From: CAZART01 sp964487555
GTDB lineage: Bacteria; Bacteroidota; Rhodothermia; Rhodothermales; VXPQ01
Assembly (NCBI GenBank): GCA_964487555.1
Contig: CAZART010000201.1
Location: forward strand, 1 to 6,486
Length of the DNA: 6,486 nucleotides
Reading direction: 5' to 3'
Shown here: positions 1 through 5,930 of the stretch, one piece after another
Layout: each line of letters starts with the position of its first letter
How positions within the stretch are numbered: position 1 is the stretch's first letter
The notes under the pieces: generated by a model
Database searches by the model: none
The model's input: the letters and a program-made list of their open reading frames with translations, nothing else
Told to the model about the DNA's origin: nothing
Translations under genes and position numbers: made by a program

Positions 1-47
1 AATGTCGGTGTCGAGGGGTGAATCGCGGCTCGGGGCGGACGAGGATT

Positions 48-333
48 CCGCAAGGTGCGATAAGGACTCGGCAGGTGCGATAGGACTCGGCAACTGACGG
101 AATATGAGTCGGCACGTGCGAACGAAAAGTCGCCAGGCGCGAACGTGCGAACGAAGCGTCGGCAGCTGCGAACGGAAAGCCGGCAAGGTTGCCAACGAAA
201 AACCGGCAAGGTTGCGAACGAGAAGCCGGCAAGGTTGCGAACGAAAAGCCGGCAAGGTTCCGAACGAAAAGTCGGCAGGTTGCGACTGAAATGTCCGCAA
301 GCGCGGACGAACAATCCGCAGGCACGGACAAGT
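48..333. repeat. Degenerate tandem array A, 21-23 bp units, downstream of icd
   Basis: About 13 head-to-tail units begin with CGGCA or CCGCA. The clearest four (181-203, 204-226, 227-249, 250-272) are 23 bp each and differ at only a few positions, sharing CGGCAAGGTT, then CGAACGAAAAG. Outer units (48-68, 69-87, 88-109, 110-130, 160-180, 273-294, 295-315) are 19-22 bp and more diverged. The unit at 131-159 is 29 bp and carries a partial internal duplication of GCGAACG. Plus-strand reading frames through the array give only Arg/Lys-rich repeats and are not credible genes. The array lies just past the 3' end of icd. I see nothing recognisable in bases 1-47. Confidence 0.9.
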
Positions 334-348
334 CCTTTCCTTCGTCCG
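304..348 (-). terminator. Inverted repeat just after icd, possible terminator or 3' stem
   Basis: CGGACGAA (304-311) is matched by TTCGTCCG (341-348). A smaller hairpin, GGAC-AA-GTCC (326-335), sits inside. The structure starts 9 bases past the icd stop codon, where a transcript end is expected. There is no U-tract on the icd strand, so it is not a canonical intrinsic terminator, and it overlaps the last units of array A. It may simply be a by-product of the repeats. Confidence 0.3.
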
Positions 349-356
349 TCAATGCC

Positions 357-1598
<1,242 letters not shown>

Positions 1599-1763
1599 AT
1601 AGCATCGATGGTTTTCTGGTGCGTCCGGAACCGAAAACGTAGTCTACAAAAAAGCCGCTCGTCCCTTCGATGGAAACCGCGAGAAAATCCACGCCTCGCG
1701 CGGCAACCGCTAAAAACTCGCCCGGGCCCCAAACGAACCACAAACCCACACCTCCAAGATCCA
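1599..1763 (-). other. icd upstream region, non-repetitive
   Basis: About 165 bases between the icd start and array B should hold the icd promoter and leader. On the minus strand I see T-rich stretches (a run of T near 1647-1652) but no convincing -35/-10 pair and no clear Shine-Dalgarno sequence. No credible reading frame is present. Confidence 0.4.
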
Positions 1764-2120
1764 CGCCCGACAACCCGTACAACCGCCCGACAACCCGTAC
1801 AACCGCNNNNNNNNNNNNNNNNNNNNNNNNNNNNNNNNNNNNNNNNNNNNNNNNNNNNNNNNNNNNNNNNNNNNNNNNNNNNNNNNNNNNNNNNNNNNNN
1901 NNNNNNCGACAACCCGTACAACCGCCCCAGCCCGTACAACCGCCCCCAACCCCTACAAGCGCTTCAACCCTACCACCGCCTCAACCCCGACAACCGCCTC
2001 AACACCTACGACCGGCGCAACACCTGCAACCGCCGCAACCCCTCCATCCCCTGCAAACTCTCACGACCGTCCCAGCCCCTACATCCGCCATAACCATTTC
2101 AACCGCCTCAATCCCTACAG
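1764..2120. repeat. Tandem array B, 18-20 bp units, interrupted by an N gap
   Basis: Two identical 20-bp units, CCCGACAACCCGTACAACCG, occupy 1766-1785 and 1786-1805. The same unit resumes after the gap at 1907. Units then drift to about 18 bp (consensus near TCAACCCCTACAACCGCC) and become steadily more degenerate to about 2120, where they overlap the last codons of the GT2 gene. Because 18 is a multiple of three, both strands stay open and yield repetitive Pro/Gln/Thr-rich or Gly/Leu/Tyr-rich frames that I do not regard as genes. The strand sense to the flanking genes is G-rich, with repeated GGG and GG runs. The array fills the GT2-icd intergenic space apart from the bases next to icd. Confidence 0.9.
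1807..1906. other. Assembly gap (100 N) inside array B
   Basis: Exactly 100 N with the same repeat unit on both sides. A fixed 100-base length is a usual scaffolding placeholder, so the true repeat number is unknown and may be much larger. Confidence 0.98.
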
Positions 2121-2876
2121 CCGCCCCAACATATCCCGAATCCGCAGCTCCCAAACCTTCAGCGCCGCCTCCCGCACGATAGCCCTACTCATCTTCGACT
2201 GCCCTTCGGTGCGCTCGGTGAACACGATCGGCACCTCGAGGAGGCGAAATCCGCTTCGCCAGGCGCGGTATTTCATCTCTACCTGGAAGGAATACCCGTT
2301 CGATTTCACCCGATCGAGATCCAGCGCTTCCAGAACCCGGCGATGATAGCAGACGAAACCGGCGGTAACGTCATAGATCGGAAGGCGGGTGATCGCCCGC
2401 GTGTAGACCCCCGCGCCGTACGAGAGGACGAGACGGCCGAGCGGCCAGTTCATCACGCGGACGCCGTCGACGTAACGGGATCCCACGACCATGTCCCCCA
2501 GGCCCTCGCGCACCGCGGAGATCAACCGCACGAGGTCGGCAGGATTGTGAGACAGATCCGCATCCATCTCGCAGACGTAAGTGTATCCACGCTCGAGCGC
2601 GAACTTGAAACCCGTGATGTAGGCCGAACCGAGGCCGAGCTTCGCGCCTCGTTCGATGAGCTCAAGGCGGCCGGGAAACCGCGTCGCAAAATCCTTCACG
2701 CTATCCGCCGTTCCGTCGGGCGAGCCGTCGTCGATCACGAGAACGTCGATCCGCTCGGGCAGATCTGCCACCTGCTCCAGGACGGCCACGATGTTCTCCG
2801 CCTCATTGTACGTTGGAATGATGACGAGCGAGCGTCCGCGTGAGACGTCCGTCTCTAAATCTGATGTGGCTTCCAA
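2115..2876 (-). CDS. Polyprenol-phosphate mannosyltransferase-like GT2 glycosyltransferase (DPM1 type)
   Basis: A 253-aa GT-A fold enzyme of glycosyltransferase family 2, expected to transfer mannose (or a related hexose) from a nucleotide sugar to polyprenyl phosphate at the cytoplasmic membrane face, giving a lipid-linked sugar donor for envelope glycosylation. Motifs in order: PTYNEAEN (21-28), the nucleotide-binding DDGSPDGT (49-56), KLGLGSAYITGF (79-90), the metal-binding Asp105-Ala-Asp107 in EMDADLSHNP, TAGFVCYHRR (171-180), and the C-terminal GQSKMS (225-230) typical of dolichol-phosphate mannose synthases. There is no membrane segment after the catalytic domain, so it is the short, single-domain form. 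The frame has no ATG before the first motif. The likely start is TTG at 2876, without a clear ribosome binding site. The last codons and the TAG stop lie in degenerate copies of array B. Sugar specificity (mannose or glucose) is not provable from sequence. Confidence 0.88.
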   Translation of the reverse strand: MEATSDLETDVSRGRSLVIIPTYNEAENIVAVLEQVADLPERIDVLVIDDGSPDGTADSVKDFATRFPGRLELIERGAKLGLGSAYITGFKFALERGYTYVCEMDADLSHNPADLVRLISAVREGLGDMVVGSRYVDGVRVMNWPLGRLVLSYGAGVYTRAITRLPIYDVTAGFVCYHRRVLEALDLDRVKSNGYSFQVEMKYRAWRSGFRLLEVPIVFTERTEGQSKMSRAIVREAALKVWELRIRDMLGRL

Positions 2877-3082
2877 CGTAATAAGGGCAGCTTGCGGTCT
2901 GGAACGGTTCGTGTCTGACGGATCGCAGCGCGATTATGAGGCTGCACCAAGAGGGCCGTAGTGTGTAAGCGCTCGGAAAGCGTGAGTTTCGCGGCCGCAA
3001 ACATCACCCTGCAGCGCGGCTTGTGTAATGGGGGCGCTCCATCGCACCGGCACCCTGAACGTGTTTACGTCCGCTCACCCCC
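2877..3082 (-). promoter_or_regulatory. GT2 upstream region with a weak candidate -10 element
   Basis: No credible gene is seen here. On the minus strand CATAAT (2933-2938) matches five of six bases of the sigma-70 -10 box and lies about 57 bases before the TTG start, but no good -35 hexamer sits at the usual spacing. The left edge of array C (3041-3069) is included. The promoter call is weak. Confidence 0.22.
3041..3069. repeat. Edge element of array C
   Basis: ATCGCACCGGCAC is followed by a tail containing GAACGT, TT and ACG. About 25 of 29 positions match 4732-4760 next to array D, including the non-repeat tail. It is separated from the regular 19-bp units by about 13 bases. Confidence 0.75.
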
Positions 3083-3215
3083 ACATCGCACCCTCACTCG
3101 CACATCGCACCGGCACATCCACACCGCACCCTCACGCGTACATCGCACCGGCACGTCCACACCGCACCCTCACGCCCACATCGCACCCTCACTCGCACAT
3201 CGCACCCTCACAGCC
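3083..3215. repeat. Tandem array C, seven exact 19-bp units
   Basis: Units start at 3083, 3102, 3121, 3140, 3159, 3178 and 3197, all 19 bp with no indels. The consensus is ACATCGCACCCTCACTCGC, with a variant ACATCGCACCGGCACATCC. Units 2+3 and 4+5 form a 38-bp higher-order pair (a CGGCAC type followed by an ACACCGCACCCTCAC type). The right end of the array encodes the last codons and stop of the 85-codon frame on the minus strand. No spacers are present, so this is not a CRISPR. Confidence 0.93.
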
Positions 3216-3446
3216 GCGGCCGCGCGGATCGTCACACACATCGCGTACAGTTGCCGGCAGCACTCGCGGCTCGTCCACAGGCATGTTCGTGCCACGGTAG
3301 ATCACGTCCATCTCGTGCCGAATGTCGCCGATCCAGATACCACGCTCGTACTTCTTCCAAAAGTTCACGTACCGGCAGGCGTGTACGTCCGGAGTGACAG
3401 GCATCGGCGGGCCGGTCGGGTCACGGTCGATGCGTAATTGTCTCAC
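3189..3446 (-). CDS. Hypothetical protein, 85 codons, possibly truncated by array C
   Basis: Not a family I recognise. The frame starts at GTG (3446) and reads as plausible protein, with NFWKKYERGIWIGDIRHEMD and VIYRGTNMPVDEPRVLP in its middle and mostly G/C third positions. It carries four cysteines (one near residue 24 and three at the C-terminus). The final residues (GCEGAMCE) and the TGA are supplied by 19-bp repeat units, so the native C-terminus was probably lost or replaced when the array formed. The frame is the same as that of the 168-aa protein just upstream. Only that protein's TGA and 16 codons without a usual start separate them, so this could be a second cistron, or the tail of a longer ancestral protein cut by a nonsense codon. 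No membrane segment or signal peptide is evident. Confidence 0.45.
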   Translation of the reverse strand: MRQLRIDRDPTGPPMPVTPDVHACRYVNFWKKYERGIWIGDIRHEMDVIYRGTNMPVDEPRVLPATVRDVCDDPRGRGCEGAMCE

Positions 3447-3494
3447 GACGTTGGATCGAATTCCCGTGTCGACTCCAGGCCTATCCTCACTGAT

Positions 3495-4001
3495 TCACCA
3501 CCATGCAGCAAACTTTGCGTTATCTGAGTCAATGTGAATTTCCAATACCTGGCCCGGCTGTAATTCGACGTCGATAGTCACGCTTCCCGTGCCTTGGAGG
3601 TCTAGGCTTCCTCCTGCGCTTCCCGCAGCGTTGATCGTAATATTTCCGATGTGGGCGATGGTTACTGTCCGCGTACGGGGAAGTCCCGTCCAGTTGGCCA
3701 AGATGGTCTTGGTGGTGCATTCCGGTCCCGTGCCGCCGGACTTCGGTACAGTTCCCTTGATCAGATCGCCCAGAGCCCCGAGATCGAAACCATCCTGATC
3801 AGGCGGTGGCGGTGGAGGCGGAGGCGGAGGCGCAGCCAAGATAGGCGGTCCCCATACCGCGCAAAATGGGGAAGGGTACGACGCAAGTACCGGGGGCAGA
3901 TTCCCGTGAGAGTAGCTCTTGCTTAGATGCTCTCCGAGCTTTTGTTCGAGCGACTCCATTCTTTCCTCGAGAATGGTTGTACGTTCCTGCTTGGTTGGCA
4001 T
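3495..4001 (-). CDS. Hypothetical protein with coiled-coil start, ten-proline run and beta-rich C-terminus
   Basis: A 168-aa protein I cannot assign. Residues 5-28 are charged and heptad-like (RTTILEERMESLEQKLGEHL), suggesting a short coiled coil. Residues 35-57 are Pro/aromatic-rich. Residues 58-67 are ten consecutive prolines. An acidic linker (DQDGFDLGALGDLIKG) leads into a Thr/Val/Ile/Gly-rich region (about 98-158) with alternating hydrophobic residues, likely beta strands (VTIAHIGNITINAAGS, SVTIDVELQPGQVLEIHID). It ends in AAWW. There is no signal peptide or membrane segment, so a cytosolic protein is expected. The ATG at 4001 is preceded by GGA eight bases upstream and lies two bases after the stop of a possible 30-aa ORF. 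Base composition is less GC-rich than the housekeeping genes, in keeping with an acquired segment. The layout suggests an oligomerising head with a flexible rod and a beta domain. Confidence 0.6.
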   Translation of the reverse strand: MPTKQERTTILEERMESLEQKLGEHLSKSYSHGNLPPVLASYPSPFCAVWGPPILAAPPPPPPPPPPDQDGFDLGALGDLIKGTVPKSGGTGPECTTKTILANWTGLPRTRTVTIAHIGNITINAAGSAGGSLDLQGTGSVTIDVELQPGQVLEIHIDSDNAKFAAWW

Positions 4002-4003
4002 GG

Positions 4004-4096
4004 TTACGTTCCGGTTTGTCTCAGCATGTAGTGGAAATATATGTCATCGTGCCGCCCTAGATGCACATCCGTGATCCGCCGCGACGAGTAAAACAT
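4004..4096 (-). CDS. Possible 30-aa leader ORF
   Basis: ATG at 4096 follows a GAGG motif by five bases (minus strand GAGGTCGGCATG), a reasonable Shine-Dalgarno arrangement. The product starts MFYSSRRITDVHLGRHDDIY and continues for ten more residues to TAA. The stop is two bases before the ATG of the 168-aa protein, a spacing that suits translational coupling. The family is unknown. It is short enough to arise by chance, and it could instead be a remnant of a longer gene, since the frame stays open for some distance upstream of the ATG. Confidence 0.3.
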   Translation of the reverse strand: MFYSSRRITDVHLGRHDDIYFHYMLRQTGT

Positions 4097-4173
4097 GCCG
4101 ACCTCATGACTCCGGTCGCTTCTTCGCAGCAAGGGCCCACGCGAGACGCGTCTGACACATGAGCATTTAGAGG

Positions 4174-4210
4174 CTGACTGTCAGGGAATAGGTCAGTACC
4201 AGGACGTCCT
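4174..4210. promoter_or_regulatory. Two palindromes after the RM relic
   Basis: CTGAC-T-GTCAG (4174-4184) and the perfect 10-mer palindrome AGGACGTCCT (4201-4210) lie directly after the terminal stop of the decayed methyltransferase frame. They could be protein-binding sites or remnants of a transcript end. No T-tract follows, so a terminator is not supported. Confidence 0.25.
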
Positions 4211-4618
4211 TCATTCGCCGAAAAATCGAATATAATCGTCGAGCGGCCAACCTGCGCGGCTACTGATTGATGGACAGCGGCTTACGATGATGAGCTCAAT
4301 CAACTCGACGTCGTTTGCTGTGAGATCGTAAAGCTGCGCAACCAGCTCCTCGACTTAGATGTCGGCCACACGAAATCTACGCCGCGGGATCTCGCTTTCG
4401 CGTTGCGAGGATGGCGTTGCGAGTCTCTGACGGAGTTCAAGCATCTCTTCGACTCGAGTCGTCAATAGATTATGCAGTCGGAGATCATTCTCGTTCTCGA
4501 AATCAATCACTCGGAATGGCATCACTTCGAGTTCATTCGTGCCTACGTTACTGTTGGCGCTTGTAAGTTTGAAACGTCACTGGAAGAGCTCGCAATTTAA
4601 TAGCCCGAGCAACCCCAT
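4211..4618 (-). pseudogene. Decayed C-terminal fragment of an Eco57I/type IIG-like DNA methyltransferase-restriction enzyme
   Basis: One continuous minus-strand frame is broken by TGA at 4577-4579 and TAA at 4355-4357, and ends at TGA 4211-4213. Its three blocks match, in order, the conserved tail of large class I DNA methyltransferase/type IIG enzymes with a TaqI-like C-terminal specificity region. These are MGLLGLLNCELFQ (the usual 'LLGLLNSKLF' helix), RFKLTSANSNVGTNELEV and MPFRVIDFENENDLRLHNLL (the 'FKLTS.N..V...ELE.LPI..IDF...' region), VEEMLELRQRLA ('LVERMLELHKRL'), and VADI-stop-VEELVAQLYDLTANDVELIE ('ATDRQIDRLVYELYGLTEEEI'). In relatives, the position of the first stop is commonly Trp (TGG to TGA). 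The fragment lacks the whole catalytic and methylase core and begins where array D starts, so the rest was deleted or lies beyond the N gap. Identification is from memory of family motifs. The enzyme cannot be functional here. Confidence 0.75.
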
Positions 4619-4760
4619 ATCGCACCGGCACNNNNNNNNNNNNNNNNNNNNNNNNNNNNNNNNNNNNNNNNNNNNNNNNNNNNNNNNNNNNNNNNNNNNN
4701 NNNNNNNNNNNNNNNNNNNNNNNNNNNNNNNATCGCACCGGCACGCAGAACGTCTTCACG
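4619..4760. repeat. Tandem array D, same 19-bp family as array C, interrupted by an N gap
   Basis: The 13-mer ATCGCACCGGCAC is present on both sides of the gap (4619-4631 and 4732-4744), in the same orientation as in array C. The right copy is followed by the same tail as the array C edge element (GAACGT, TT, ACG). The stop codon of the anti-sigma gene (4756-4758) lies inside this tail. Copy number is unknown because of the gap. Confidence 0.85.
4632..4731. other. Assembly gap (100 N) inside array D
   Basis: Exactly 100 N, flanked on both sides by the same 13-mer. Missing sequence could be more 19-bp units, the rest of the methyltransferase gene, or nothing at all if two contigs were joined wrongly on their shared repeat. 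Confidence 0.98.
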
Positions 4761-5043
4761 CGCCGTCCTCGCCATAGCGCCGCCGGCGCAGAAAATCGAT
4801 CGTCCGCTCGACCACCTCCGGCGGGATGTCGATGTCGTCCGTTTCGCGCACGAGGCGGGTCGTCTCGCGGTACTGGTCGACGAACAACCGGCAGTTCGGG
4901 CAATTTTGCAGGTGCGCTTCGAAAGCGATGCGCGTCGGATCGTCCATCTCGCCGTCAAGATAGTCAAGGATGAATTGATTCACCTGCTGACAGGACAGCG
5001 GTTTGGGGCGGACGAAGTCTCTGAATTTAGCGAAAATGCTCAT
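4756..5043 (-). CDS. Anti-sigma factor, zinc-binding (ZAS / zf-HC2 type)
   Basis: A 95-aa protein with the zinc-binding anti-sigma signature: Cys18, then His44-x3-Cys48-x2-Cys51 (AHLQNCPNC). Such proteins bind their partner ECF sigma factor and hold it inactive until a signal, often thiol oxidation at the Cys/His zinc site, releases it. There is no transmembrane segment after the domain, so this is a soluble, cytosolic type. The C-terminal part (52-95) is helical and charged with an Arg-rich stretch (FLRRRRY). The ATG at 5043 lies inside the sigma gene, giving a 17-bp overlap and implying translational coupling in one operon. No strong ribosome binding site is seen. The stop codon is within the edge of array D, so the last residues (GEDGA) may have been reshaped by the repeat. 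The triggering signal is unknown. Confidence 0.88.
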   Translation of the reverse strand: MSIFAKFRDFVRPKPLSCQQVNQFILDYLDGEMDDPTRIAFEAHLQNCPNCRLFVDQYRETTRLVRETDDIDIPPEVVERTIDFLRRRRYGEDGA

Positions 5044-5623
5044 CGAGTAAGTGGCGTAATGCCTGTCTGGCGCGGTGCAGCCGTACGCGCACCGCGCCTT
5101 CGGTGATGTTCAGGATGGCGGCCGCTTCAGCCGTCGAAAGTTCTTCAATGTCTCGGAGCGTGACGATCGTCCGGTAGTCGTCCGGCAGCCGGTCGATGGC
5201 GGCGTGGACGATGCGCTTGCGCTCCTCCCGTTCGGCCAGCTTTTGTGGATTCCACGCGTCAAACGTTTCAACGTACATCCCCCGGCTGAAGGTGGGCTGC
5301 ATCCGGTCGAGCTCCGCCTCGTCCAGTCTCGTGACGCGCTTCGCTTTGCGAAGGGCGGCCCGCGCCAGATTGATGCCGATGGCGTAGAGCCACGTCGTGA
5401 ACTTCGACTCCCGGCGGAACGTGCTGAGACGCTTGAACGCCTGCAGATACGTCTCCTGCATCACGCTTTCCGCCTCCGCCGCGTCGCCGACAATACGAAG
5501 AATGACACGGAAGAGCCGCGGGCTCTCCCTCAGGACCATCTTCTCGAACTCCTCCCGGTCGCCGTCGAGGAGCGCGTCGAGGTCCGGATCCCCGTTAGCG
5601 ATGGTGTGCCGCTGATTATCCAT
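5027..5623 (-). CDS. ECF-family RNA polymerase sigma factor
   Basis: A 198-aa extracytoplasmic-function sigma factor that directs RNA polymerase to a small regulon. Region 2 spans roughly 22-92, with the core-binding helix AESVMQETYLQAFKRL (51-66) and the -10-recognition part FTTWLYAIGINLARAALRK (75-93). A linker of about 45 residues follows. Region 4 spans about 135-190, with RLPDDYRTIVTLRDIEEL and the helix-turn-helix STAEAAAILNITEGAVRVRL recognising the -35 element. Length and two-domain layout are standard for the family. The ATG at 5623 gives a normal N-terminus. The zinc-type anti-sigma gene overlaps its 3' end, so the pair is one regulatory unit. It is divergent from pdhA, which makes pdhA one possible but unproven target. 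ECF genes are often autoregulated; the upstream region is hairpin-rich, but I do not see a definite ECF promoter motif. Confidence 0.95.
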   Translation of the reverse strand: MDNQRHTIANGDPDLDALLDGDREEFEKMVLRESPRLFRVILRIVGDAAEAESVMQETYLQAFKRLSTFRRESKFTTWLYAIGINLARAALRKAKRVTRLDEAELDRMQPTFSRGMYVETFDAWNPQKLAEREERKRIVHAAIDRLPDDYRTIVTLRDIEELSTAEAAAILNITEGAVRVRLHRARQALRHLLDEHFR

Positions 5624-5631
5624 CGAGCGCC

Positions 5632-5660
5632 AGTCTCTCGAAAACTGAAATCTTTGTCAA
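5632..5660 (-). promoter_or_regulatory. Candidate promoter for the sigma/anti-sigma operon
   Basis: A perfect TTGACA lies at 5655-5660 on the minus strand. At 17-bp spacing the -10 position reads GAGACT (5632-5637), a poor match to TATAAT, and the sigma start codon follows closely at 5623, leaving a very short leader. The match is therefore weak overall. A promoter recognised by the ECF factor itself could lie elsewhere in the intergenic region. Confidence 0.25.
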
Positions 5661-5703
5661 CTTCACGGTGAACGAGGTCCGACCGGCGCCGACGGGGCGC
5701 GAT

Positions 5704-5843
5704 TAAGAAGATTTCTTCTTAGCTTACGAAGCTGCCGTCGCGGCTGGATATGTTAAACGTTTCACCTGGGCGCCGTCCGCCCGGAGGCGCCGCGCGCGGC
5801 CGCGTCCTCGAAAGGACGTGAGAATTCAGCTCCCCTTGGAGCT
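5704..5843. promoter_or_regulatory. Cluster of five inverted repeats in the divergent sigma-pdhA intergenic region
   Basis: In order: TAAGAAG-ATTT-CTTCTTA (5704-5721); AGCTT-ACG-AAGCT (5721-5733); GGCGCC (5769-5774) paired with GGCGCC (5786-5791), with an inner TCCG/CGGA match; CGTCCT-CGAA-AGGACG (5803-5818); AGCTCC-CCTT-GGAGCT (5828-5843). A palindrome AAACGTTT lies between the second and third (5755-5762). All arms are exact. No credible gene occupies 5624-5930. The elements could be operators for the two divergent genes or hairpins of a structured pdhA leader RNA. I do not recognise a known riboswitch. Confidence 0.6.
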
Positions 5844-5869
5844 TGCGCGAAACCCCGCGTACGCACCGT

Positions 5870-5877
5870 TATACAAT
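5870..5877 (+). promoter_or_regulatory. Candidate -10 element for pdhA
   Basis: TATACAAT on the plus strand, about 53 bases before the pdhA ATG, resembles a sigma-70 -10 box (TATACA or its overlap). The nearest -35-like sequence, TTGCGC (5843-5848), is 21 bases away, longer than usual. A promoter near TATGTT (5749-5754), upstream of three of the hairpins, is an alternative. Confidence 0.25.
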
Positions 5878-5930
5878 CGTGGTATGGGATACGCGCGTGT
5901 CGCTGTTCGGAAACCTCAAGTTCGTGGAAA

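Noticed and set aside
1670..2182. Pro/Gln-rich plus-strand frame through array B
   Set aside because: Its composition is a direct result of the 18-20 bp repeat period; it spans the N gap and overlaps the GT2 gene in antisense.
3083..3215. CRISPR array
   Set aside because: Units are contiguous 19-mers with no unique spacers, and no cas genes are present.
2961..3437. His/Thr/Arg-rich plus-strand frame through array C
   Set aside because: It is translated minisatellite, with no plausible start or domain.
4104..4166. 20-aa minus-strand ORF starting MLMCQTRLAWALAAKKRPES
   Set aside because: It is protein-like in appearance but too short, lacks a ribosome binding site and has no recognised relative; chance cannot be excluded.
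4231..4236. Perfect TATAAT on the plus strand
   Set aside because: No suitable -35 and no credible plus-strand gene downstream; it lies inside the tail of the minus-strand pseudogene.
4271..4600. Plus-strand frames that look protein-like (65 codons to a TAG at 4466, then a 42-aa ORF from ATG 4472)
   Set aside because: The opposite strand carries family-specific methyltransferase motifs over the same bases; the plus frames lack a start or known motif and are best explained as antisense shadow.
5075..5671. 198-aa plus-strand frame opposite the ECF sigma gene
   Set aside because: It mirrors the sigma coding sequence and has no domain features of its own.
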